Assembly: GCA_900088475.1 (NCBI GenBank)
Contig: FLMG01002090.1
Coordinates: forward strand, 1-21,058
Origin: Hyphochytrium catenoides
Taxonomy: Eukaryota; Sar; Hyphochytriomycetes; Hyphochytriales; Hyphochytriaceae
Direction of reading: 5' to 3'
DNA: 21,058 nt
Shown here: in pieces, positions 1 through 8,362 of the stretch
Layout: each line of letters begins with the position of its first letter
Position numbering within the stretch: position 1 is the first letter of the stretch
Notes under the pieces: model-generated
The model's input: only the letters and a program-made list of their open reading frames with translations
The model's database searches: none
Told to the model about the DNA's origin: nothing
Position numbers and translations under genes: made by a program

Positions 1-739
1 TCTCTCTCTCTCTCTCTTTCTCTGTGTCCCTTTCCCCGATTCACCTGTCTTCCTCATCTCCTTTGCACCGCAACAGACATTCTACCAGAGTTCGTCCATG
101 CTCCTACGTTTTCTCCTATCTCACCTCGCATCGCCCACACGGACAATCCCACCGCCAGGGAAAGAGAGAGAGAAGGAGAAGAGAGGGAGAAATACCGAAG
201 AGACACTGGAGAAGAGAGAGACGTCCCCCTTCCCTACAACCATTCACGGGCCTGGCCTCCGAGACCCTTCTGGGATCGTGCGCATTGTGTCTCTAGTGAA
301 GAAGAAGAGGAAGATGGGGAAGAAAGGCAAAGAGAGAGAAGAGACCGGAAATGCGGACGGCATCTCTCTCTTTCCCTCTGGGCTGAAGCGAGTCAAGAAG
401 GTGAGGAGACGGCAGACTCCTCTGGCCCAAGACCACTTCCTATAGAAATACTTCCAGATCGAGACGGAGAGGGTCCTGGGGAGAAGAAGCCACTATTTTC
501 TCTCTCTCTCTCATCTTTCGCCTTCTCTCCTGCTAGCCACGTGATGTCTCTCTTGGGCCACTCTACCTCTCTCTCCTTCTCTCGTCCCGAAGACGAGTTC
601 GAGCGAGACAGTCTCGCGTACAGTGAGGACTTTCATTCTGAAGAAGATGAAGCAGGTTGAGGGGCTCAAGGAAGAAGGTTGACCCGGAGGGAGAAAGACA
701 AGAACGAGGGCAGACACGCGATGGAGATGGAATCAAACG

Positions 740-841
740 AAAGATAGATAGATAGATCGATAGATAGAGAGAGAGGAAGAGAGAAAAAGAGAGAGAGAGG
801 GAGAGAAGGAGGGAGAGAGAGAGCGAGAAAGAGAGAGAGGC
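740..841. repeat. (GATA)n followed by (GA)n compound microsatellite
   Basis: The plus strand starts with several GATA units and then becomes an almost pure purine tract of GA with occasional extra A or G. It lies downstream of the minus-strand GH17-PAN gene. On the other strand it is a CT-rich tract. No coding role is likely. Confidence 0.85.
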
Positions 842-982
842 AGTGGAGAGATTGGACCTATAAACCACATATTTATGTGAAAAGTATCTATTTATAAAGA
901 CGTTTTTTCCTATTCTCTTCCTTGCGAGACAGAGAGCCGCACGCGCTGAAGTTTAAGGAAAAATGGAGCTGACTCGGGGCAT

Positions 983-1014
983 GGAAAGAGAGAAAGAGAG
1001 AGAGAGAGAGAGAA
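983..1014. repeat. (GA)n microsatellite just 3' of the GH17-PAN stop
   Basis: This purine-only GA tract lies about 15 bases beyond the stop codon of the minus-strand gene. It would therefore be a (CU)n stretch in that transcript's 3' untranslated region. Confidence 0.8.
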
Positions 1015-1028
1015 ATATGGGGAAGCGG

Positions 1029-2374
1029 TTACTTCAGCATGACAGCAGAGTAAGCGCCCACGGTGCCCCTTGGCTCTGTCTTCCTGCTCTTGAACCAGCA
1101 CGTCCCACCGTTCCAGTTGGTCCAAGTGAAGGCCACGCAGCCCGGTAGCGCCTCGCAGCCGGAGAAGCAAGAGAGAGGAGAGCCGCAGGCAGAAGAGAGA
1201 TCGCCCCTAAAGTAATCCTTTGCCGTCTCCACAAGCCAACCTCTTTGCTCCATTGGAAAAGACATGTTCTCTCTCTCTCTTTTCTCTTCCGCTCCAAGCA
1301 CTCTGCATGAAGAGCCACCCAGATAAGGAGAGGAGCCGGGAGATTCAGGAAGCTTCTTGAACCAGCAAGTTCCTTCTTTCCAGTTCGTCCACGTGAAGCC
1401 ATTGCAGTCCTTCAGGCTCTCACACGCAGCGAAACAGTCACTCTGTTTCCCTCGAGCGCTAGCAATATCAAAGCCATAGAAATCTCTGTCACTCTCACAA
1501 TTCCATCCTTCTGGCTGCTGAGGATTGCTATTGGCAGCCACAGCGTTTCCTCCTCCTCGCTTTCCTGAGAAAGCACCGCTTCTTTCTTCTTCTCTCCGTG
1601 CAGTAGCCTTCAGAAAGCACGTGCCTCCCAAGTAATCTGTCCAGGTGAAGGCGACACAGCCGTCCTTCTTCTCACAGAGAGCTGCACAAGAGGACTGAGG
1701 AGCCAAGACACTTCCTATGTCATTGCCAGGCAGATCAACGCCCTCATGATAGCTCCAAGCGGAAGAGAGAGAAGGGGAGGAAGATGGCGAAGAAGACGCC
1801 TTGACGCCACAAAGAGCACCAGGATAGCCTTTCTTCTCCCCTGCTGCCTTCTTCAGCCAGCAGGTGCCACCGTTGTACCGGTTCCAAGTGAAAGAGAGAC
1901 ATCCTGACTGGCCATTGCAAAGTCCTGGGCACTGATCTCCTTGGCCCGCCGCCGCGATCAAGTCATTTCCCTCGTAGTCACAGTCTGCCTCGATGGTCCA
2001 TCCCTCAGCCGTAGGGAGAGAAGAGGATTGTGCAGCAGGGAGAGAGGGAGAAGAGAGAGAGAGATCCTTATTGCAAATGACAGGGAGAGAGAACTTCAAT
2101 GTTCCATCCGCTCGTGCTAAGCCAAAGAACTGGTTAACGTCAAGGCTCTGAGGCGTCTTCTCGTCGTGATAGATAAAGTATGAGGTCCAGCCTCCGAAGA
2201 AACCGCCGCAGGCCAACCGGGAGAATTGGCCGAAGTAAGTCTCGGCCGTCCGGGTGCTGGGCTGATTGTCAAAGGACGGGGAGCCTTCGGTTGGCCAGCC
2301 AGTCTCCGTAATGTGAAACCTCTGAGAGAAGCAAGAAGAGAAGACGTGGGATGAGGGAGAGAGAGGGAAAAGGA

Positions 2375-2409
<35 letters not shown>

Positions 2410-2512
2410 GAGAAAGGGGAGGGTTAGATGGATGATGAGACGGGAGGAAAGTCCAGGGAAACGGACAAAAGAACAGCCCGCGATGGGAGGCACACTGTCC
2501 TCTCTCTCTCTC

Positions 2513-2546
<34 letters not shown>

Positions 2547-3700
2547 CTTTCTCTTCCCCCCTCTCTCTCTCACTTTTATTGCAACCCGACATTCTCTCCC
2601 TTTGTTTCTACTTCCTCTGCCCCTCAATGTTAGATGTCTGCTCTTACCGATCGCAGGGCGGGGAATCTCTCCCAGAGCTGTCCCATCTGCAGCTCTAACA
2701 TCTCTGCCGGATTGTCGGCCTTGGTTCCAGCAGAGAAGAAAGGATAGATGGTCACGCCATAGAAGTCCAGCTCGTCTTTCTCCAAGAGAGTCGAGAGAGG
2801 ATTGGAAGGAGAGAGATACTCGGCCAGCCGCTGAGAGGTGCCAATGGGCGTCCTCAGACAGCCCTTCTCCCTCAGTTCTCTCACCACGCGCAAGATGTCT
2901 TCCGTACCCTTGATTCCTGCCGGAGCGATGTCCTCGCTGCCGACAATGATCCCAAGGACCGTGTCTCCATGGCTTTTGCAGCTCTCGGCCGCGTGCTCGA
3001 TCTCCGTCTGGGCAAACTCTGAGTCATAGAACACGCCGAGGACGACCTTCAGTCCGTGCTTCTGGGCATACTCGGCCACGTTCTGTCCGAAATACTGGGA
3101 ATAGTAAGTCTTTATACACTGGAAGTGCCTCTTGATCTGAGAGAAATCTTGGTCCAGGACAGCCGGGAGGTCGGCCGGGTAGAGCGGGTGATGGAAGGGA
3201 GAGTAGCCGATACACTGAAGGTCAGGTCCAGAGGAGGAGGAGTGAGGGACATTGAAGGAGAGAGAGAGAGACGATGATGGAGGAAGAGAGGGAGAAGACT
3301 CGTTGGTTTTTTGCGGAGAGAGAGAGATAGCAGCCCCAATAATTGCACCGCAGACTCCCATCGCGGCCACAACTCCTACGAGCAGCTTCTTTCTTCGTGC
3401 AAAGAATGATGAAGAGGCAGGAGATGCCGAAGAGAGAGAAGACTTCCGAGGGACTGCGAAAGTTGGAAGGGAAGAGAGAGAACCTGGCGTTGGAAGCTGC
3501 CCATAGGCGTTCGTTGTACTGCCAGAGTACGGCTGGAAGGGGAAGGTAGGCGTCTCGGGGATGCGAGAAGAGGAAAGACTCTGAGAGTCATGCTTTCCTT
3601 CCTTCCCTTTCTCCCCCGCAGAGGTGGAAGAAGAGGTAGACTCGATCGTGATAGCGCGGCTAAGGGGCGATACCGCCACGGAATGATGCCCGTGAACCAT
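1029..3700 (-). CDS. Type II membrane GH17 glucanase-like protein with four PAN/Apple modules, two exons
   Basis: Coding exons are 3700-2648 and 2321-1029, giving 781 residues across a phase-0 intron. The protein has a Ser/Thr/Pro-rich N-terminal tail (1-105), a membrane anchor (about 106-127) preceded by basic residues, and a Ser-rich stem. A GH17-like barrel (about 162-435) follows, then four Cys-rich PAN/Apple (PAN_4-like) modules at about 458-526, 538-608, 622-692 and 712-780. GH17 landmarks are the IGYSPF start, the acid/base candidate Glu256 in IIVGSED, DFYGVTIYPFF, and the nucleophile candidate Glu357 in ITETGWPT. GH17 enzymes cleave or remodel beta-1,3-glucan. PAN modules bind carbohydrate or protein, so a role at the cell surface or wall is inferred. 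Ser255 replaces the Asn usual before the acid/base in clan GH-A, so activity is likely but not certain. The start is the first ATG of the frame; an upstream non-coding exon is possible. No signal peptide precedes the anchor. Confidence 0.85.
2349..2412. repeat. Intronic (GA)n tract (CT on the coding strand)
   Basis: This plus-strand purine tract lies 28-90 bases from the 3' splice site of the GH17-PAN intron. In the transcript it is a long pyrimidine run. Confidence 0.85.
2498..2575. repeat. Intronic (CT)n tract (GA on the coding strand)
   Basis: This plus-strand pyrimidine tract has a short TCTG interruption (about 2521-2533). It is complementary in sense to the GA tract at 2349-2412, so the two form an imperfect inverted repeat inside one intron. 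Confidence 0.85.
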
Positions 3701-3864
3701 GTTTGCAAGAGAGTTTATTGGAGAAAGTGGGAGGGAGAGAGAGAGAGAGAGATAACAGATAAAGGAGAGAAACCAGAGGCGGCAGCTTCTAGAGATTGAG
3801 AGAAGCGCACGCTGAGGTCTCGGAGGCTGGTAAGAAGGAGGCTGCCACTCGACAAATGAAGGCA

Positions 3865-3921
3865 GGAGAGAGAGAGACTAAGAGAGAGTGAGAGAGAGAG
3901 AGAGAGAGAGAGAAGAGAGAG
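3865..3921. repeat. (GA)n microsatellite
   Basis: A purine tract of GA units with a few T or C interruptions lies upstream of the GH17-PAN start. Confidence 0.85.
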
Positions 3922-4095
3922 GAGCTTTGTGAAGCCCAGAGCTGCAGCACACTGTCCGAGAGAAGGGAAAGAAGGGAAGAGGATGGAAGAGTAAGAGCAA
4001 CAGAGAAGAGAGAGAAACGCGCGTGGACCGAACTCTACTATCCCTGCGATGTGTCAGAGAAAAGGTCACCGCTCCAAATCTCCACAAGGGACCAA

Positions 4096-4240
4096 AAAAA
4101 AAGAAAGAAAGGGAGACAGAGAGACAGAGAGACACACAGAGAGAGTGAGAGGTGTGGAGGGAGAGATATCAAAGCGTGAAGGCGAAAAGGAGGTGCTGCG
4201 GATTGAGAGAGAGAGAAAAGAGAGGAAGGCGGAGAGAAAG
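4096..4240. repeat. Purine-rich A/GA/GACA repeat block
   Basis: A poly-A run grades into GAAA, GAGACA and GAGA units and then into degenerate purine-rich sequence. Its basic-acidic translations are low complexity. Confidence 0.7.
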
Positions 4241-4323
4241 AGGATAGTAAAACAAGGCTATTGAGTGAAAAAGTTGGGCCCGTTTTCTTCTCTTCGCTGC
4301 TGGGATTGGGCCATTATTGATAG

Positions 4324-4325
<2 letters not shown>

Positions 4326-4381
<56 letters not shown>

Positions 4382-4393
4382 TGTCTCTCTCTC
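4326..4393. repeat. Near-perfect (CT)n microsatellite
   Basis: The tract is CT for almost 70 bases with only two or three G interruptions. It has the opposite orientation to the GA tracts immediately to its left. Confidence 0.9.
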
Positions 4394-4531
4394 CTCATTG
4401 TCCCTTCCTTGTTCTTTGTACTTGTACTCCCTCTCTCTCCATGTCGCCGCCTTCCTCCAAATTTTTCTCTACGTTACTCTTAACAGTCCATCCTTAGAGC
4501 TCTCGTTTACTGCTTAACAAAGTGCCTCTCG

Positions 4532-4533
<2 letters not shown>

Positions 4534-4563
<30 letters not shown>
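4534..4563. repeat. Perfect (CT)n microsatellite
   Basis: About 15 uninterrupted CT units lie between non-repetitive flanks. Confidence 0.9.
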
Positions 4564-4566
<3 letters not shown>

Positions 4567-4808
4567 CCTGCTGGCTCTTTCCGTCTCTCTGATCTCTAAT
4601 AGTTTGCAGTTACAAAGTTCCCTGCCTACACTGCTCGTCGCCAGAAACTGAAGGGGAGCTCTTGAGCACAGTCTGGACAACGGAAAACATCAACCCGAAG
4701 AAAAGCAGGAACTTTTCCAAGCCGATCGTCGCTCTCTTCCTCTGCTCGGGCCTCTCCTCCTTCTCACACTCTCTCCCCTCCTCGTTAATCTCCTCATGAC
4801 GTTCACAA

Positions 4809-4846
4809 GCTCTCTCTCTCTCTCTCTCCCTCTCTCTCTTCTCCTC

Positions 4847-4899
<53 letters not shown>
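4809..4899. repeat. (CT)n microsatellite with CCT interruptions
   Basis: The first half contains occasional CCTCT and TTCTC interruptions, and the last 40 bases are essentially pure CT. Confidence 0.9.
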
Positions 4900-4902
<3 letters not shown>

Positions 4903-5063
4903 TCTTCTCTCTGCCATGGTGGAGGAAGAGAGGGAGAGCCGTAGTGGGGAGGAGGTGACGGGGAAGGGCGACGCTATTTTTGCACCGCTATTTTTGCCAC
5001 CAAACAGCACAGGTGGCCGTTGGCGGCTTATTATGTAACGACCGCTTCCTCCATCCTCCCCAT

Positions 5064-5103
5064 CTTTCTCTGTCTCTCTCTCTCTCTCTCTCTCTCACAC
5101 AGA

Positions 5104-5139
<36 letters not shown>

Positions 5140-5230
5140 CTCTCTCTCTCTCTCTCTGTCTCTGTCTCTTTCTCTCTTACTCACTCTTCTCTGTTTCTCT
5201 CTCTCATCTCATAGGTCTCTGTCTCTCTCT
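5064..5230. repeat. Compound (CT)n / (GT)n microsatellite
   Basis: Long CT arrays are broken by a CACACAGA insert near 5095-5104 and a short TGTGTGTG run near 5129-5139. The block decays into imperfect CT at 5160-5230. It is the largest simple-repeat block in the window. Confidence 0.88.
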
Positions 5231-6050
5231 TTTCCGTTTGCCTTCCAACGTTTCTTTCTTACGTGAGTCTCTTCTCCTCTCTCTCCTCTCTCAAGCGTCC
5301 CCCACCAAAACCTGTTGGGGCCATCCTACCTTTCTCTCTCAATATCTGTCGCACTTTTCTCTCTATGTCAATGCCTCTTTGCTGCCTGACAAAGAAGCCA
5401 GAAGAGTGAGCTTTCTCTTGGCTTCTCTTCCTATAGAACCTGTTCTTCCCACGTGCCAGCTCGTGTCTTCGGCATGCCTCGGCAGTCGAGGAAGGGGAGA
5501 AGAGGAGACAAGGGAGAGAAGGCCACAAGAGGGACATGGGACGGCATTCCTCTCTCGTCCTCCTTACATCGAGGAGGAGCAGGGTCGTCAAGTCTGGATC
5601 TGTGTATATACACTTATTCACTCATGCTACGACGTTGTGCTTCTTCTTCCAGGGGACGAAGGAGAGAGAGAGAAATGCTGTTGCGGCGTCTGTCTTTCCT
5701 CTCTTTCTTTATTGACAAACATAAGCAGTCACATTCTCTAACTCCTTCTCGACCGATCTTTCCTCTTCTTCTCCTCCGAGGTACGATCCCGATCTGCTCA
5801 TTCCGTTTCTTGATCCTTTTCTCTTAATCTGGCTTATCGCTTCTTAGAGAAGGCTTGAAGCCGGCGGGAGAGAGAAAGAGAGAGAGAAAGATGGGAAGAA
5901 AGAGAACAAAAAGCGAGAGAGAAAAGGCCAAAAAACATGATGGAACGGCGTACAGAGCTGGCCCCTGACAGCGAAATGAGAGACAGAGTGAAAGACTGGA
6001 TATAGAGTGGCATGATGAGAGTGCTACCGGCGGCACTTTATCCATCCTAA

Positions 6051-6771
6051 CCTCCGCCTAGTACTTTCTGCTTGGTAACCTACATTCATCCTAGCCGCGC
6101 ATGGGCCCTTGTGATGCCCTGCGGCCTCCAATGGTCAGCAAAGGACCCTCAGCTGTGGCTCTAGCGTTAAAGCTAAAGAATATATCACATCCAAGAAGTC
6201 AGTATCCTTAGCTCTACCATCTCCTTCTTGATGACCCTGCTTCTTTCTCGTCCTACTTGGTCACTCTTCTTGTCTTTTCTTGGGCATCCATATTCCCTTA
6301 GATGGTGCGTCCAGGGCGGTCAAAGCGAGACAGGTTCCTTCTACAAAGCAAAGCAAAGGTGGCCTCCCTGTTGTTGAGGTTGACTAGCTAGTGCATACTG
6401 AGCGACGTGAGTGGATCTCCCCGCAAGGATGAGACCTAGGCTTTTGAGGCGCTGGGGTTGCGCCTTAAAGGCCGATGTGGGCCGCTATGGGAACGAGCAA
6501 GATGAGGCATCGTCAACAAGATGCACACACCAACCGTGCAGCAAACGCACTCCAGACTTCGGGGGATGCTGCTGGGAAGTCCAGGAACAAGTGCTCTCAT
6601 TTTGACCATGATACAGCCAAGATTGCTTAGCGACCGCAACCACCTCGTCTCAAAACTTGCGGTGAAGGTAAGGATAAAGGCACTCATAGTCTAACTCCGA
6701 TCAGGGCCGCTAGGGATTGAGGGTGAGCATGACTGGGACCGCTGCCGCCTATAGGTCTCGAACGCATCGAG
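6051..6771. other. Gene-free stretch at the left edge of the repeat-poor block
   Basis: Unique-looking sequence without GA/CT arrays. Short open frames on both strands (up to about 80 codons) have no recognisable features. I see no gene, tRNA or terminal repeat here. It is downstream of the minus-strand ORF that ends at 6772, so it may contain that transcript's 3' end. Confidence 0.5.
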
Positions 6772-8142
6772 CTAGGCACTCTGGAGCAGAGATTGGCCTT
6801 GCTGGGTTCTTACAAAGACAATCATTTGGTTTGTGCTCTTGTTCTCACTGTGTGTGAAGCAATGGTGGAGGTCCGCGATCACGTAGTTCAGTTCCTTGGC
6901 CAGAAACGCTATCAACTGGCCTACCAGCCTCCGTGTGCTGGCTCCTCTTCCAACCACGGTCTTCCCTAGCACCTCCACAGCAGGCCAGAAGGAGACATCC
7001 TTCAGGGTAAAAGCTTTAACAGCTCCATCACACGTCTCCAACTCATCCGTGATCCCTGCTGGCCAGTTAGCACGCAGAAACTCTCGGATTGCCAATTGCA
7101 CATCTCTTTTAGCGTCAAGAAGGGCTATATCTGTGCCTGTCAGCTGCATACCGAAGAGTGCATCACGCTGAGCGTCAAACAACGGAGATCCGCGATAGGT
7201 AAAGAAAGAAGTCTGATAGTCCTGCAGGGAAAGCGGAATGGCGGGGCAAAGAGAGCCCCATCCTGCCTCCCAGAATGCTCTGTGCAGCCCCACAAGCAGC
7301 CGGAAGCTTGGCAGAAGATTCTTATAACCTGAAATCTTCCTGAAGGACCCCATCCTCACAAAGGGAAAGCCTCTTAGCTTCACTGTCACTGTGTTCTCGC
7401 TCTGAACTTTCTCTTGCTGAATGGCATCTGGCCTCCAGGTCTCTCTCATCACAGCGCGGAGGCGATCCAGCAGTGACGGAGGCACATCAACAAAGACGAC
7501 AGAGTCATGGCTCACAATCCAAAGACTTGAGATGGGGCTACTAGAGGAGAATGAAGAGTGGGCTGCAACGACTTCACCATACTGTGCAGCTGCTTTCGTA
7601 GTAGGGATCCGGCTTGATGCCGATGCTGATGACACTGCCCATGCTTGGGCAAGAGGAATGCTTGTCACCTCAGCATGATCCTTGTCCGACTCTGCTGCAG
7701 ACGAAGGAGAAGGAGCAAATGCCGCTTGAAGGGGAAGGTGCTGCTCTAATTGTACCACATTACAAGGAGCCCTTGCAGTCCCAGCAGCTGGGAACGTCCC
7801 AGAATCCAGCTGGAGCGCTGCTGTCCCGCCTGTTACGATTGCGGAAGAAGACGAAGAAGAAGCTTCACCACCAGAGCCCCAGGTAGTGGCCCAGCCCACT
7901 GGTGGTGGGCGTGGTGGAGGAGCGTGAGCGCTAGCGTCTATGATGGCCGAGGAGGTGTGAACGGAAGCTGCTGCGCTGTCCAAACGCAAAGCAGAAGCGC
8001 TCTCTTTCCTATCAGAAGCCCGGTAAGACACTGCTAGTGCCACAGAGGACTGCCCTGGATGCTGTTCAGTGCTAGAAGACCTCAGGGAAGATGAGGGCAA
8101 GGGCTTCTCTTCTTCGTCCAGGCCATGGCTTCTGTCCACCAT
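6772..8142 (-). CDS. Hypothetical protein with a tandemly duplicated domain of about 110 residues
   Basis: The ORF encodes 456 residues from the ATG. Residues 1-205 are Ser/Ala/Pro-rich and look disordered. Residues about 207-320 and 333-447 resemble each other. Each begins with a hydrophobic strand and an acidic turn. A helix ending in a tryptophan follows (RAVMRETW / REFLRANW), then PxxI or PDAI, an acidic stretch, and a V-K-F/L-L strand (VTVKLRGFPF / VKAFTLKDVSFW). A second helix (FRLLVGLHRAFWEAGW / TRRLVGQLIAFLAKEL) and a closing aromatic strand (TSFFTYRG / MIVFVRT) complete each copy. From memory this resembles an unnamed duplicated domain common in fungal and some protist hypothetical proteins with FKL-type strands; I could not confirm that. 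No catalytic residues are evident. The frame is open for about 30 codons upstream of the ATG, so a 5' exon or frame break is possible (see 8144-8362). Confidence 0.65.
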   Translation of the reverse strand: MVDRSHGLDEEEKPLPSSSLRSSSTEQHPGQSSVALAVSYRASDRKESASALRLDSAAASVHTSSAIIDASAHAPPPRPPPVGWATTWGSGGEASSSSSSAIVTGGTAALQLDSGTFPAAGTARAPCNVVQLEQHLPLQAAFAPSPSSAAESDKDHAEVTSIPLAQAWAVSSASASSRIPTTKAAAQYGEVVAAHSSFSSSSPISSLWIVSHDSVVFVDVPPSLLDRLRAVMRETWRPDAIQQEKVQSENTVTVKLRGFPFVRMGSFRKISGYKNLLPSFRLLVGLHRAFWEAGWGSLCPAIPLSLQDYQTSFFTYRGSPLFDAQRDALFGMQLTGTDIALLDAKRDVQLAIREFLRANWPAGITDELETCDGAVKAFTLKDVSFWPAVEVLGKTVVGRGASTRRLVGQLIAFLAKELNYVIADLHHCFTHSENKSTNQMIVFVRTQQGQSLLQSA

Positions 8143-8143
8143 T

Positions 8144-8362
8144 CTACTCAGCCTGTGCTCCTCGGCACGACTGCTTGACTTGACTTCCTTGACCTGACTT
8201 CCTTGACCTCTCCTCTGCAGGCAAAGATCTCTGCCCTATTGCGACGACAGACTTCAAGCACCTGCTGAGGACGGACGATGCGTCGGAAATTTGCTGACAA
8301 ATCTGCCCCTGATACTCGTCTCTGAGAACAGAAAACATGTCAAATTGGTATTGTCTCCCCAT
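8144..8362 (-). CDS. Short ORF upstream of the duplicated-domain protein; possible broken or alternative 5' end
   Basis: This 72-codon ORF starts with ATG and ends one base before the ATG at 8142, in a different frame. Its sequence is ordinary and soluble-looking (many Gln, Ser and Arg) with no domain I recognise. It crosses two perfect copies of a 14-bp unit. Adding one 14-bp unit would put this ORF in frame with the 456-codon ORF, with no intervening stop. It may therefore be the true N-terminus separated by a repeat-length change, an assembly or sequencing error, or simply a chance upstream ORF. I saw no convincing intron that joins them. Confidence 0.3.
   Translation of the reverse strand: MGRQYQFDMFSVLRDEYQGQICQQISDASSVLSRCLKSVVAIGQRSLPAEERSRKSGQGSQVKQSCRGAQAE
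8181..8208. repeat. Two perfect tandem copies of a 14-bp unit
   Basis: The unit is TGACTTCCTTGACC on the plus strand, at 8181-8194 and 8195-8208. A partial TGACT copy precedes it. Unit length is not a multiple of three. Confidence 0.92.

Larger units (their letters stand above)
1..1028. other. Repeat-rich non-coding stretch
   Basis: No gene is supported here. The stretch opens with a (TC)n run, has another short CT run near 499-511, a long GATA/GA block at about 740-841 and a GA block at about 983-1014. Open frames exist on both strands, but their translations are mainly Ser-Leu or Arg-Glu repeats or unstructured basic sequence. The part next to 1029 must hold the 3' untranslated region of the minus-strand GH17-PAN gene. 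AT-rich sequence around 865-900 reads ATAAAT-like on the minus strand and might hold its polyadenylation signal, but I cannot fix a site. Confidence 0.6.
2322..2647 (-). other. Intron of the GH17-PAN gene (326 nt)
   Basis: On the minus strand the donor reads TCG|GTAAGAG and the acceptor TCTCAG|AGG. Removing it keeps the frame (phase 0) and joins the DFYGVTIYPFF half of the GH17 domain to ITETGWPT. Without splicing, exon 1 would end five codons past the donor at a stop. Within the transcript the intron carries a (GA)n-rich block (from plus-strand 2575-2498) followed by a (CU)n-rich block (from 2412-2349). The latter may serve as an extended polypyrimidine tract. Confidence 0.88.
3701..6050. 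other. 5' flank of GH17-PAN gene; microsatellite-dominated, no gene supported
   Basis: This 2.35-kb stretch should hold the promoter and 5' untranslated region of the minus-strand gene, but I cannot point to a promoter element. It is packed with GA tracts (3731-4240) and then CT tracts (4326-5230). The long open frames on both strands are the reading of CT or GA repeats as Leu-Ser or Arg-Glu polymers. The non-repeat part at 5240-5830 has open frames on both strands with no recognisable domain. Confidence 0.6.

Noticed and set aside
2269-2913. Several open frames on both strands giving Leu-Ser or Arg-Glu rich proteins
   Set aside because: They are translations of the intron's CT and GA tracts and shadows of the GH17-PAN exons; the repeat stays open in more than one frame by nature.
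4265-5741. Long plus-strand frames rich in SLSLSL, up to about 250 codons
   Set aside because: Their length comes from (CT)n arrays that cannot contain stop codons; the remaining sequence shows no domain.
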